Source: Streptomyces canus
GTDB lineage: Bacteria > Actinomycetota > Actinomycetes > Streptomycetales > Streptomycetaceae
Length of the DNA stretch: 64,000 nt
Direction: 5' to 3'
Assembly: GCF_030815415.1 (NCBI RefSeq)
Contig: NZ_JAUSWW010000001.1
Location: 8,184,001-8,248,000, forward strand
Below, in pieces: positions 17,086-25,159 of this stretch (positions within the stretch are counted from its first letter, which is position 1; every line of letters starts with the position of its first letter). A program made the position numbers and the translations under genes. The notes under the pieces are model-generated. The model was not told the origin of the DNA and made no database searches. It was given only the letters and a program-made list of their open reading frames with translations.

Positions 17086-17325
17086 GTGAAGGGTGATCGC
17101 GTGGAGATAGTCGTGGACGCAGGGGACACGACACGCACATACGAGGTGGTGGCGAGCAGGGCGGGCCGCCGAGTGGAGACAGCGGTACGCCGAGGCGTGG
17201 TGGAAGTGAGCGAAGTCACCCGCAACGGCTCAGTCGTCCGCACGGCCCGCTTCATGGCGACCCGGGTCCTGGCGCTGGTCGAGCAGCCGGTGCCGCGGGA
17301 GGACGGCTCGGAGAAAGCGGGATAG
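17086..17325 (+). CDS. Conserved small protein of unknown function
   Basis: 79 residues from GTG 17086; AGGGGG about ten bases upstream supports this start over earlier in-frame codons. The sequence (GDRVEIVVDAGDTTRTYEVV, RRVETAVRRGVVEVSEVTR, ARFMATRVLALVEQP) reads as alternating short strands, basic overall, with no membrane segment. Such small beta proteins are common in streptomycetes. No family was recognised. Confidence 0.7.
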   Translation: MKGDRVEIVVDAGDTTRTYEVVASRAGRRVETAVRRGVVEVSEVTRNGSVVRTARFMATRVLALVEQPVPREDGSEKAG

Positions 17326-17559
17326 ACCGGTCACCCCCTCCGGGAAGACCCGGAGACCTAGGCCCTCGTCTCCACCCAGGGGAGTACTCCCCAGGTCACG
17401 GCTCATCCTCCGGGAGGCCCGCCAATCGGTACGAGGGCATGACGTGCGGCGGGCGCCGTCCGCCTAGATTTGAGGTCAAGCGGCGGGTGCAGCACTCGTC
17501 CCCCGAGGTCAGACACCCGCCGCTGCCAAAGACAACGCAGACAGGTCAGGAGAGGGACC
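17326..17559. other. Intergenic stretch with a perfect 14-bp palindrome
   Basis: No gene is visible. GGGGAGTACTCCCC at 17379-17392 is a perfect palindrome, a plausible operator for a dimeric regulator of the small membrane protein downstream. A CCTAGATT at about 17464 could be a -10 region. Confidence 0.35.
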
Positions 17560-17757
17560 ATGGCCCACACGGCACCGCGGACGATGATCCGCACCAAGGA
17601 GCGCACCGCGCTCCACCCCCGCCGACAGGGCCGTCGCCACCCCTTGGTGGCGACGCTCATGGCCCTTCCCCTGGCGGCCCTGCTCCTCCTCGTTTTCGAC
17701 GGCTGGGAGACAGTGGCCACACAAGCGTCGTCCGTGGGCGTGATGCTGGGGCGCTGA
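17560..17757 (+). CDS. Small single-span membrane protein
   Basis: 65 residues from ATG 17560 after AGGAGAGG. The basic N-terminus (IRTKERTALHPRRQGRRH) precedes one strongly hydrophobic helix (LVATLMALPLAALLLLVF) and a short outer tail. The arginine-rich inner side predicts an N-in orientation. No family is recognised; regulation might involve the palindrome at 17379-17392. Confidence 0.65.
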   Translation: MAHTAPRTMIRTKERTALHPRRQGRRHPLVATLMALPLAALLLLVFDGWETVATQASSVGVMLGR

Positions 17758-17844
17758 GCGGCGACCCCAGGCCCGGAAGAGCGGTCCGGGCGGGGACATC
17801 CACCCATGAAACCCCGTGGGGACGGGGGTGCGGCGGACGGCACA

Positions 17845-17878
17845 AATGCCGGCGCAGCTGGGGAGCTGCGCCGGCATT
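17845..17878. terminator. Strong hairpin (15-bp perfect stem)
   Basis: AATGCCGGCGCAGCT (17845-17859) and its exact complement (17864-17878) enclose a GGGG loop. It lies 90 bases after the 65-residue protein gene and should end that transcript. Confidence 0.75.
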
Positions 17879-17934
17879 GCTGTGCCCGCACCTTTGGGCC
17901 CTTTCGGCGCCCGAGGACGAGGGTTTGCCATCCC

Positions 17935-18075
17935 GATTCTCAGCCCGTCCGGCGTTTGAGGACGAGGCCCTTGGGGGCCGACGGGGGTCTGGGGGCGGAG
18001 CCCCCAGGGGCCGGGGTCGAAGGGGCCGTGCCCCTGGAGGATGGGACGGGTAGGGGCGGCGGGGGCGAGAACAGC
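17935..18075. repeat. Streptomyces dispersed intergenic repeat
   Basis: The segment AGCCCGTCCGGCGTTTGAGG followed by GGGGGCGGAGCCCCCAGGGG and GGACGGGTAGGGGCGGCGGG is, from memory, a repeat family scattered between genes in many Streptomyces genomes. A partial related copy (GCGCCCGAGGACGAGGG) precedes it. No coding potential. Confidence 0.6.
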
Positions 18076-18166
18076 CCGAGCCCGGCCACAACACCGAGCA
18101 CCTGACGACGGCCACCCCTCCCCGTACCCTCACGACCAGACAACGCACCACCCCTCAGGGAGCCCC

Positions 18167-19111
18167 GTGACCACCACCCCCTTGCTCTCCGAGCTCACCG
18201 CCCGAGTCAAGGCCAGGGCCCACTCCCACCCCACCCCCTGCCCCTGCGGAGCAACCCGCGTACTGGCTGACCGCCCTGACGCCACAGTCGTCCGCCACGC
18301 CGACACCGTCGCCAAGGCCCACGCCCCGGACACACCTCCCACAGAGTTGACCTCCCGCCTCACCATGGCGGCCGCCCTCCCCGACGTCCTCCTCCCGCCA
18401 CTCACCCCGACACCGGTCCCCCTGCACGGCCGCCTGGTCACGTTCTGGCCCTACGGCACCCCCGTAGACCCGGACACCCCGGACAAGGCCCCCTGGGAGG
18501 AGGCGGCAACCCTCCTCGCCCACCTCCACCGCACCCCCGCCCCACCCGGCACCCCCCTCATGCGCGGCCCCGCCAAAGCGGCCCAGTCCATCGCCCGCCT
18601 CCGCGCCGCACCCGCCGCCCCCGAACCCCTCGTACGCCCCGTCCTCGCCGCCTGGGCGGCCCTCCCCGCCTGGGCCCGCGCCGAGACCCCGATGCCGGAC
18701 ACCGGCACCCTGTGCCACGGCGACCTCCACCTCGGCCAGCTCGTCCGCCACCCCGCCCCCGACGGCCCGTGGCGCCTCATCGACGTCGACGACCTCGGAC
18801 GGGGCGTCCCCGCCTGGGACCTCGCCCGCCCGGCCGCCTGGTACGCCTGCGGCCTCCTCCACCCCGAGGAGTGGACCCGCTTCCTCGACGCCTACCGCGC
18901 GGCGGGCGGCCCGGCCGTCCCCGCGGACGGCGACCCCTGGCCCGCCCTGGACGTCCCGGCCCGCGCCCTCACCGTGCAGACCGCGGCCCGCGCCCTGGCC
19001 AAGGCCGCCGCGGCGAACCGCTCCCTGGACGAGGTCGAACAGCTCGTCGTCGACGCCTGTGCACGAATGGGTTCCGCCCCACCCGAGTTGACCCGCACCG
19101 ACGCGAAGTAG
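18167..19111 (+). CDS. Aminoglycoside phosphotransferase-family kinase-like protein
   Basis: 314 residues from GTG 18167 (CAGGGAG upstream). The catalytic loop is LCHGDLHLGQLV and the metal-binding acid lies in LIDVDDLGRGVPAWDLARPA, the paired motifs of the APH/choline-kinase fold. The N-terminal lobe is poorly matched: it starts with a CPCG pair and has VVRHADTVAKAHA in place of the usual ATP lobe lysine strand. It should phosphorylate a small alcohol or amine substrate, not necessarily an antibiotic. Very Pro/Ala-rich, as usual for this genome. Confidence 0.82.
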   Translation: MTTTPLLSELTARVKARAHSHPTPCPCGATRVLADRPDATVVRHADTVAKAHAPDTPPTELTSRLTMAAALPDVLLPPLTPTPVPLHGRLVTFWPYGTPVDPDTPDKAPWEEAATLLAHLHRTPAPPGTPLMRGPAKAAQSIARLRAAPAAPEPLVRPVLAAWAALPAWARAETPMPDTGTLCHGDLHLGQLVRHPAPDGPWRLIDVDDLGRGVPAWDLARPAAWYACGLLHPEEWTRFLDAYRAAGGPAVPADGDPWPALDVPARALTVQTAARALAKAAAANRSLDEVEQLVVDACARMGSAPPELTRTDAK

Positions 19112-19191
19112 GGTGCAACCGACCGGAGCCGGACAGTGTCTGTCCTGGCGTAACGCGAAGCAGGACCAACCGGCGAGGAGTTGAGCCGACG

Positions 19192-19491
19192 ATGCAGTGT
19201 CCGAAGTGTCACGCGCCCATGCACACGTACAACCGCAACGGTGTTCAGATCGAGCAGTGCAGCGGCTGCCGCGGGATCTTTCTCGACTACGGCGAGCTGG
19301 AGGCGCTGACCCGTCTGGAGACCCAGTGGACCCAGCCCGCCCCGCCGCCCCCGGCTGCCCCGCAGGCCTACCCGGCGGCGCCCGCGGCCCCCATGGCCCC
19401 CGCCTGGGGCGCCCCGCAGCACGGCGGTCACGGTGCCCACTACGGCCACAAGCGTCACAAGAGCTTCGGTCACATGCTGTTCTCCAGCTGA
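19192..19491 (+). CDS. Zinc-ribbon protein (TFIIB-type zinc finger)
   Basis: 99 residues from ATG 19192, with GAGGAG upstream. MQCPKCHAPM and QCSGCRGIFLDYGELEAL form the two CxxC knuckles and the acidic helix of the zf-TFIIB family. The middle is Pro/Ala-rich and the C-terminal part is Gly/His-rich (HGGHGAHYGHKRHK), which may also bind metal. Role unknown; a strong terminator follows. Confidence 0.8.
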   Translation: MQCPKCHAPMHTYNRNGVQIEQCSGCRGIFLDYGELEALTRLETQWTQPAPPPPAAPQAYPAAPAAPMAPAWGAPQHGGHGAHYGHKRHKSFGHMLFSS

Positions 19492-19508
19492 CAGCCGGCA
19501 GACACGAA

Positions 19509-19538
19509 GAAGCCCCCGGCCGCAGGGCCGGGGGCTTC
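19509..19538. terminator. Bidirectional terminator between the zinc-ribbon gene and the tRNA cluster
   Basis: GAAGCCCCCGGCC (19509-19521) pairs perfectly with 19526-19538 over a four-base loop. It lies between the convergent zinc-ribbon gene and tRNA operon, so it can serve both. Confidence 0.8.
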
Positions 19539-19544
19539 GGTGCG

Positions 19545-19616
19545 TGGACGATACTGGGATTGAACCAGTGACCTCTTCCGTGTCAGGGAAGCGCTCTCCC
19601 GCTGAGCTAATCGTCC
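19545..19616 (-). tRNA. tRNA-Val (GAC), copy 1
   Basis: Read on the minus strand: acceptor GGACGAT pairs with ATCGTCC, D arm GCTCAGCGGGAGAGC, anticodon stem CTTCC/GGAAG with loop CTGACAC (anticodon GAC), T arm CTGGTTCAATCCCAG. 72 bases including discriminator A; CCA is not encoded. Confidence 0.95.
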
Positions 19617-19646
19617 AGGTCAGCCACCCCGATAAGAGGGGCTGCG

Positions 19647-19718
19647 TGCGCGATACTGGGATTGAACCAGTGACCTCTTCCGTGTCAGGGAAGCGCTCTC
19701 CCGCTGAGCTAATCGCGC
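19647..19718 (-). tRNA. tRNA-Val (GAC), copy 2
   Basis: Same body as copy 1 with anticodon loop CTGACAC, but the acceptor stem is GCGCGAT/ATCGCGC. The two strands of the stem have changed together, which keeps pairing and argues that this copy is functional. Confidence 0.95.
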
Positions 19719-19754
19719 GGGTTCGGACCTTGCCGTAGGAGCTGGAAGATCCAG

Positions 19755-19826
19755 TGGACGATACTGGGATTGAACCAGTGACCTCTTCCGTGTCAGGGAA
19801 GCGCTCTCCCGCTGAGCTAATCGTCC
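19755..19826 (-). tRNA. tRNA-Val (GAC), copy 3
   Basis: Identical to copy 1 across the tRNA (acceptor GGACGAT/ATCGTCC, anticodon GAC). It sits four bases from the tRNA-Cys gene and is clearly co-transcribed with it. Confidence 0.95.
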
Positions 19827-19830
19827 TTGG

Positions 19831-19901
19831 AGGTGGAGACGGGATTTGAACCCGTGTAGACGGCTTTGCAGGCCGTTGCCTCGCCTCTCGGCCACTCCAC
19901 C
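19831..19901 (-). tRNA. tRNA-Cys (GCA)
   Basis: Acceptor GGTGGAG pairs with CTCCACC, discriminator U as expected for Cys identity, anticodon loop CTGCAAA (GCA), T arm CGGGTTCAAATCCCG. 71 bases. Confidence 0.95.
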
Positions 19902-19940
19902 AGGAGTGTAGGGGGTCGGGAAGATCCCCTTGCTCTTTCG

Positions 19941-20013
19941 AGCGAACGACGAGGTTCGAACTCGCGACCTCAACCTTGGCAAGGTTGCGCTCTACCAACT
20001 GAGCTACGTTCGC
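19941..20013 (-). tRNA. tRNA-Gly (GCC)
   Basis: First gene of the minus-strand tRNA operon. Acceptor GCGAACG/CGTTCGC, anticodon loop TTGCCAA (GCC), T arm CGAGTTCGAACCTCG. 73 bases with discriminator U. Confidence 0.95.
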
Positions 20014-20054
20014 CTGTCTTTCCGATCCGCTCACGCGTCCCGGCGACGTGTTGA

Positions 20055-20082
20055 ACTCTAGCGGATTCCGGGGCCAGCACAA
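20055..20082 (-). promoter_or_regulatory. Putative sigma-70 promoter of the tRNA operon
   Basis: On the minus strand, TTGTGC (20082-20077) and TAGAGT (20060-20055) are 16 bases apart and point at tRNA-Gly, about 40 bases upstream of it. Confidence 0.5.
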
Positions 20083-20190
20083 AAACGCGTTTGTGCAGCG
20101 TGCTGCGCTGCACCCGCTCGCGCACCTGGTCACAGGCTCCGGAGGGACATGACCAGGTCACCCGCAGGACACCCGCCATAGACTCGACGC

Positions 20191-21234
20191 GTGCTCGACC
20201 TCGCCCCTCTCGCCCGCTTCGGCGGCCGCACAGCCACCGGACTCCTCGATGTCACCAGTGATCCCGCGGCCCTGGACTCCCGTGGCTTCTGGGCCGTCTG
20301 CGCCGACTTCGAGGGCCGTCTGACCTGCGCCCGCTTCCAGGACGTACGACAGGAGCAGGTGCCCGCCCCGGTGCCGGGGGCATGGCACGGACCGGCGGCC
20401 GACGACTGGACGTCCTCCCTGGACCGCGCCGGATACACGGCGGGCGTCCGCCGGATCCGCGAGCACATCGCGGCCGGCGAGGTCTACCAGGCCAATCTCT
20501 GCCGGGTGCTGACCGCGTCCGTCGCGCCCGACGCCGACGTGGACGCACTGACCGCCCTGCTGGCCCGCGGCAACCCGGCACCGTACGCAGGAACGATCCG
20601 GCTGCCGGAGCACGGCGTGGAGATAGCCACCGCCTCCCCCGAGCTGTTCCTGCGCCGTGACGGCCGGATCGTCGAATCCGGCCCGATCAAGGGCACCGGG
20701 CGCACCGAGGCGGACCTCCTGGAGAAGGACTACGCCGAGAACGTGATGATCGTGGACCTGGTCCGCAACGACATCGGGCGGGTCTGCGCCACGGGCAGTG
20801 TCAGCGTCCCCGACCTGTGTGCGGTCGAGAAGCACCCGGGCCTCGTCCACCTCGTCTCGACGGTCCGCGGCGAACTGCGCGAGGGCGCCGGCTGGCCCGA
20901 ACTGCTCGACGCCGCCTTCCCGCCCGGCTCCGTCACCGGCGCCCCCAAGTCCAGCGCCCTGCGGATCATCGACGCCCTGGAGACGGCCCCGCGCGGCCCG
21001 TACTGCGGAGGCATCGGCTGGGTCGACGCCGACCGGGGCACCGGCGAGCTGGCCGTCGGCATCCGCACCTTCTGGATCGACCGCGCGGAAGGCGTGCTGC
21101 GGTTCGGCACCGGCGCCGGCATCACCTGGGGTTCGGACCCCGAGGGGGAGTGGCGGGAGACCGAGCTGAAGGCGGCCCGGCTGCTCGGGGTAGCGTCGGG
21201 TACGTACGAGGTGACTGAAGGGACCATCAGGTGA
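20191..21234 (+). CDS. pabB: Aminodeoxychorismate synthase component I (chorismate-binding enzyme)
   Basis: 347 residues from GTG 20191. It converts chorismate with ammonia to 4-amino-4-deoxychorismate for folate. The chorismate-binding fold is complete at the C-terminal side: GEVYQANLCRVL, ATASPELFLRR, VESGPIKGTGR, VMIVDLVRNDIGRV, VEKHPGLVHLVSTV, PPGSVTGAPKSSAL. The N-terminal domain is much reduced against the roughly 450-residue E. coli PabB. A TAGACT lies six bases before the GTG, so the mRNA may be leaderless. Its stop overlaps pabC by four bases. Confidence 0.92.
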   Translation: MLDLAPLARFGGRTATGLLDVTSDPAALDSRGFWAVCADFEGRLTCARFQDVRQEQVPAPVPGAWHGPAADDWTSSLDRAGYTAGVRRIREHIAAGEVYQANLCRVLTASVAPDADVDALTALLARGNPAPYAGTIRLPEHGVEIATASPELFLRRDGRIVESGPIKGTGRTEADLLEKDYAENVMIVDLVRNDIGRVCATGSVSVPDLCAVEKHPGLVHLVSTVRGELREGAGWPELLDAAFPPGSVTGAPKSSALRIIDALETAPRGPYCGGIGWVDADRGTGELAVGIRTFWIDRAEGVLRFGTGAGITWGSDPEGEWRETELKAARLLGVASGTYEVTEGTIR

Positions 21235-22052
21235 AGATCTGGCTCGACGGCGGGCTGCAGGACATCGAGTCCGCCCGTGTCTCCGTCTTCGACCACGGGC
21301 TGACCGTGGGCGACGGCATCTTCGAGACGGTGAAGGCGGTGGACGGCGAGCCGTTCGCGCTCACCCGGCACCTCGACCGGCTGACCCGCTCCGCGCGCGG
21401 CCTCGGCCTGCCCGACCCCGACCTCGACGAGGTGCGCCGCGGCTGCGCGGCCGTCATCGAGGCCAACCCGATGCCGCTCGGCCGGCTCCGCATCACCTAC
21501 ACCGGTGGCCACGGCCCCCTCGGCTCCGACCGCGGCGAGCACGGCCCCACCCTGGTCGTCGCCCTCGGCGAGACCACCCGCCGCCCCGACTCCACCTCCG
21601 TGATCACGGTCCCCTGGACCCGCAACGAACGCGGCGCCCTCGCCGGACTCAAGACCACCTCGTACGCCGAGAACGTCGTGGCACTCGCCCGGGCCCGCGA
21701 GCACGGCGCCTCCGAGGCGCTGTTCGCCAACACGGTCGGGCAGCTCTGCGAGGGCACCGGGTCGAACGTCTTCGTCGTCCTCGACGGTGAGCTCCACACC
21801 CCGCCGGTCGCCTCCGGCTGCCTCGCGGGCATCACACGCGCGCTGACGGTCGAATGGACCGGCGCCAAGGAGACCGACCTGCCCCTGGACGTCCTGGAGC
21901 GGGCCGACGAGGTCTTCCTCACCTCCACCCTGCGGGACGTACAGGCCGTCCACCGCGTCGACGACCGGGAACTGCCGGGCGCCCCGGGGCCGGTCACCGC
22001 CAAGGCCATGCGGATCTTCGACGAGCGGGCCGGGAACGACCTCGATCCGTAA
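21231..22052 (+). CDS. pabC: Aminodeoxychorismate lyase (class IV PLP enzyme)
   Basis: 273 residues from GTG 21231 in a GTGA overlap with pabB. It releases pyruvate from aminodeoxychorismate to give p-aminobenzoate. Fold-type IV features: VFDHGLTVGDGIFETVK, the PLP lysine in LAGLKTTSYAENVVAL, EALFANTVGQLCEGTGSNVF (phosphate-binding) and VLERADEVFLTSTLRDVQAV. Context next to pabB makes a branched-chain transaminase role unlikely. Confidence 0.93.
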   Translation: MKIWLDGGLQDIESARVSVFDHGLTVGDGIFETVKAVDGEPFALTRHLDRLTRSARGLGLPDPDLDEVRRGCAAVIEANPMPLGRLRITYTGGHGPLGSDRGEHGPTLVVALGETTRRPDSTSVITVPWTRNERGALAGLKTTSYAENVVALARAREHGASEALFANTVGQLCEGTGSNVFVVLDGELHTPPVASGCLAGITRALTVEWTGAKETDLPLDVLERADEVFLTSTLRDVQAVHRVDDRELPGAPGPVTAKAMRIFDERAGNDLDP

Positions 22053-22105
22053 AAGCCGTCGAAATTGGGCTGACGCGGCGGGGCGCGGCGGGTAGAACAC
22101 CCGTG

Positions 22106-22933
22106 ATGACCACGACCCTGCGGCCGACCGAGCCGCTCCAGCACAACGTCGACGGCACGCGTTCACGCCGCTACCAGGTATGCGTGAACAGCCGCCCTGT
22201 CGGCGCGATACACCTCGGCACGTCCCCCTCGTTCGGCGACTCGGTGGCCCGCATCCACGATCTGCGGATCGAGGAGCCCGACCGGCGGCGCGGCCGGGGC
22301 ACGGTGGCCGCGCTCGCCGCCGAGGAGGTGGCACGTGGCTGGGGCTGCCGCGAGATCGAGGCGGTTGGCGTACCGGCGTCCGCTGAGGCGGCCCTGCGGC
22401 TGGTCAGGGCGCTGGGCTACGTCCTGCGCAATCGCGGCATGGTGAAGGAACTCGGCGACACCCCGCCCGAGCTGCCCGTCGGCAGCGTGGCCCGCCCCAT
22501 GACGGAGGCCGACTTCGACGCCTGGCTGGTGCACGAGTCGGAGGACTACGCGCGCACCTGGATCGAACGCGGCGTACCGGAACCCGAGGCGCACGCCAAG
22601 TCGCGGCGCGACCACGACACGCTCCTGCCGCAGGGCTTCGCCACCGAGAACATGCAGTTCAGCATCCTGGAGCACGAGGGCACCCGCGTGGGCGTCCTCT
22701 GGCTCGCCCTGCGCGACGGCAAGCCCTTCATCTTCGACGTCGAGGTGGACGAGGCCCACCGCGGCCGCGGACACGGCCGCACCCTGATGTTGCTGGCGGA
22801 GACCCAGGCACACGCCCTCGGCAAGCGGACCCTGGGTCTGAACGTCTTCGCGGGCAACACCCCGGCCGAGCGGCTGTACGAGTCACTCGGCTACGAGACG
22901 ACGCAGTATGCCTTCTACAAGTCGCTGCTGTAG
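22106..22933 (+). CDS. Protein with two GNAT acetyltransferase domains
   Basis: 275 residues from ATG 22106 (GTG 22103 also possible). The first half has RIHDLRIEEPDRRRGRGTVA and an ALGYVLRNRGMVKEL closing strand. The second half has VEVDEAHRGRGHGRTLMLLA and ERLYESLGYETTQYAFYKSL. Both halves therefore keep an R-x-x-G-x-G/A acetyl-CoA loop. Tandem GNAT proteins include mycothiol synthase, but the length and motifs do not identify this one as MshD. Substrate unknown. Confidence 0.85.
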   Translation: MTTTLRPTEPLQHNVDGTRSRRYQVCVNSRPVGAIHLGTSPSFGDSVARIHDLRIEEPDRRRGRGTVAALAAEEVARGWGCREIEAVGVPASAEAALRLVRALGYVLRNRGMVKELGDTPPELPVGSVARPMTEADFDAWLVHESEDYARTWIERGVPEPEAHAKSRRDHDTLLPQGFATENMQFSILEHEGTRVGVLWLALRDGKPFIFDVEVDEAHRGRGHGRTLMLLAETQAHALGKRTLGLNVFAGNTPAERLYESLGYETTQYAFYKSLL

Positions 22934-22945
22934 CCGTACGACGGG

Positions 22946-23470
22946 TCAGGCACCCGGCGCGGCCAGCAGCCGGTCCGTGATCTCCTCGATGCGCTCGCGC
23001 AGCCCCTCCTGGCTCTTGCCGCCGTCGAGGCGCTCGCCGTCGATGACGTACGTCGGAGTGCCGGTCACGCCGATCGCCTTGCCCTCGGCCTGGTCGGCGT
23101 CCACGATCAGGATGTGCCGGCCGTCGATCAGCGCGGTGTCGAACTCCTCGGCGTCCAGCCCCAGTTCGCCGGCCACCTCGACCAGGAAGGGTTCTCCCCT
23201 GCGGTCCAGCTCCTCGACCCGGCCCAGCACGGCCTCGACGTAGTCCCAGCCCTTCCCCTGCTCCGCGGCCTCCTCGGCGGCCTGCGCGGCGGCGAAGGCG
23301 TGCTTGTGCTTCTCCAGCGGGAAGTGCCGCAGCCGCAGCTCCAGCCGGTCGCCGTAGCGCGCACGCAGGGCCCGGACGTCCTCCAGGGCGCTCCGGCAGT
23401 CCGGGCACTGAAGATCGCACCAGACGTCGAGCACGGGGACGACGGGACGCACGGGGGAGGAGTCGCTCAT
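22946..23470 (-). CDS. DsbA/FrnE-like thioredoxin-fold oxidoreductase
   Basis: 174 residues from ATG 23470. The redox motif CPDC lies in VLDVWCDLQCPDCRSALEDV near residue 20, and the cis-proline strand is IGVTGTPTYVIDGERL. The helical insert (HAFAAAQAAEEAAEQGKGWDYVE) is that of the DsbA family. No signal peptide is present, so it should work in the cytoplasm, in protein disulfide exchange or as a small-molecule reductase. It converges with the tandem GNAT gene. Confidence 0.88.
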   Translation of the reverse strand: MSDSSPVRPVVPVLDVWCDLQCPDCRSALEDVRALRARYGDRLELRLRHFPLEKHKHAFAAAQAAEEAAEQGKGWDYVEAVLGRVEELDRRGEPFLVEVAGELGLDAEEFDTALIDGRHILIVDADQAEGKAIGVTGTPTYVIDGERLDGGKSQEGLRERIEEITDRLLAAPGA

Positions 23471-23669
23471 GTCCCCAGTCTCCCAGCAGCACCCTGGACG
23501 ACCCAATCGGCCCCGGAACGCCGCAGGGGGCCCGCACCGCGACCGGCACCTACGGAGGATCCGACCCGGAGATGTCCCTGATGTCGGCTCGGAGCATGGC
23601 CCCGCGGGGTGGGGGCGGTGCAGGATGGAAGGGACGAACTGCCCTGCCGAGCCCTGCCTGGAGGACCGG

Positions 23670-24110
23670 ATGATTGCCGAGACCGTCTGTTCCGCCGCCG
23701 CCGCGGCCGGCCTGGGCATCGCGGCGGTGACGGCGTACCGCAAGCGCTTCCTCGCCGCCGCTCGTCTCGTCGCGTACTCTCTCGTGCCCCTCGGCCTGAT
23801 GATGACCGGTGTCGTCGATTGGGTGGCGGACACCGCGTTCAGCCCGACGGCCTGGGCCGGCTTCGGTGTGCTCGGTGTTTCCTGGCTGCTCTTCGTGAGC
23901 ACGCGCGCGGTGGAGCGCAGGCGCGGCGGTACCCGCAAGGAGCGCAAGGCGACCCGGGCCGCGCAGAGCGAGGCGATCGCCCCGGCGGCCTCGGCACCCT
24001 CGCTGGGCCAGGCCTCCCGACCGACGGCCCGGCCCGCCGCCGCACCCCGTGCCGGTGCCGGGGACGACTTCAGCGACATCGAGGCCATTCTGAAGAAGCA
24101 CGGCATATGA
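23670..24110 (+). CDS. Small membrane protein with charged C-terminal tail
   Basis: 146 residues from ATG 23670, chosen because CTGGAGG precedes it by about seven bases; an in-frame ATG at 23625 lacks one. Three hydrophobic stretches (SAAAAAGLGIAAVTAY; ARLVAYSLVPLGLMMTGVV; AWAGFGVLGVSWLLFV) are followed by an Arg/Lys block, an Ala/Pro linker and the acidic end DDFSDIEAILKKHGI. That terminal helix looks like a protein-binding peptide. Function unknown. Confidence 0.75.
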   Translation: MIAETVCSAAAAAGLGIAAVTAYRKRFLAAARLVAYSLVPLGLMMTGVVDWVADTAFSPTAWAGFGVLGVSWLLFVSTRAVERRRGGTRKERKATRAAQSEAIAPAASAPSLGQASRPTARPAAAPRAGAGDDFSDIEAILKKHGI

Positions 24111-24265
24111 CGGGTGCAGGCTGACTGAAACGACACAGTCAACCAGCATCTGTCCCGGAACCGTCCACGCCTTGAACCGTTCGTCACGGGATCCGGCGAA
24201 CTGCCGTCCCGTCCTGGCGTGTTGGTCACCCGACCGGTGCCGACTGCGTCATCATCGCCCGCGAG

Positions 24266-24418
24266 ATGCTGGACACGACACAGAGCGACGCCGCGCCGCC
24301 GCAGGACGAGCCGCGCGGGTGCCTTTTCGCCCTTTCCCAGCCACCGCTGATGATCTTTCTTGCGGTGATCGGGTGTCTACTGCTCATGGCTGCGCTGCAC
24401 GATCTGCTGCTGCTCTGA
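24266..24418 (+). CDS. 50-residue single-span membrane protein
   Basis: ATG 24266 to TGA 24416. The acidic, polar N-terminus (TTQSDAAPPQDEPRG) precedes one long hydrophobic helix (LMIFLAVIGCLLLMAALHDL) that runs to the C-terminus. The ribosome site is weak. The clean helix and good codon bias suggest a real gene; no function can be assigned. Confidence 0.55.
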   Translation: MLDTTQSDAAPPQDEPRGCLFALSQPPLMIFLAVIGCLLLMAALHDLLLL

Positions 24419-24482
24419 GCCGTACCCGCGGTGCCCGGCGTCACCCGCCGGGTACCGCGTCGACACCACCCGGGGCCGGAGC

Positions 24483-25043
24483 TCAGCCCGCCGCCTCCTT
24501 GCGGCGCGCCCGGTAGGCGGCGACATGCAGCCGGTTCCCGCACGTACGGCTGTCGCAGTAGCGCCGTGACCGGTTGCGGGAGAGGTCGACGAAGGCGTGC
24601 CGGCAGTCGGGGGCCTCGCAGCGCCGCAGTCGCTCCTGCTCCCCGGCGACCACGAAGAAGGCCAGCGCCATGCCGCAGTCCGCCGCGAGGTGGTCGGCGA
24701 TGGACGCACCGGGCGCGAAGTAGTGCACATGCCAGTCGTAGCCGTCGTGGTCGGTGAGCCGGGGAGTGGTGCCCGCCGCGGCCACCAGGTCGTTGATCAG
24801 TCCGGCCGCGGCCCGAGGGTCCGAGGCGGAGAAGATCGAGGCGAACCGGCCGCGGATCTTGCGCACCGCGGAGAGATCGAACTCCGAGAGCACCCCGACA
24901 TCGCTGATCTCGTGCTTTTGTACGAAATCCTCGAGAGCCGCGACGTCCGGCAGCGCGTCCGGGGTCGTGGTGTCCTCCGGTGCGGTGTTCACCAGATCCA
25001 CCACGGCATCGAGGGCGCACCGGGTGTCATGGGTGATCAGCAC
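24483..25043 (-). CDS. CGNR zinc-finger domain protein
   Basis: 186 residues. The last about 45 residues form the zinc-finger: CEAPDCRHAFVDLSRNRSRR then YCDSRTCGNRLHVAAYRAR, with the CGNR signature. The N-terminal 130 residues are the usual variable helical domain (LDAVVDLVNTAPED, DVAALEDFVQKHEISD). The family is thought to bind DNA as stress-linked transcription regulators. It follows ssgB on the same strand but a hairpin separates them. Confidence 0.88.
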   Translation of the reverse strand: MLITHDTRCALDAVVDLVNTAPEDTTTPDALPDVAALEDFVQKHEISDVGVLSEFDLSAVRKIRGRFASIFSASDPRAAAGLINDLVAAAGTTPRLTDHDGYDWHVHYFAPGASIADHLAADCGMALAFFVVAGEQERLRRCEAPDCRHAFVDLSRNRSRRYCDSRTCGNRLHVAAYRARRKEAAG

Positions 25044-25159
25044 GTTTCGCTCCCTGGCCTGGGGGGTCGGGCGGGCGCCCGCCGATGCTGGCCGATGGTA
25101 GTGGCTCCACGAGCGCCCGTACCGGCCCCGGACCTCGCGAACCGGTGGTAACGCGCATA

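Noticed and set aside
17935..18075. CRISPR-like or mobile element repeat
   Set aside because: There are no regularly spaced repeats or transposase; the sequence matches a known dispersed intergenic repeat of the genus.
18167..19111. Aminoglycoside resistance gene
   Set aside because: The APH-fold motifs are present, but nothing points to an antibiotic substrate; such kinases are very diverse in Streptomyces.
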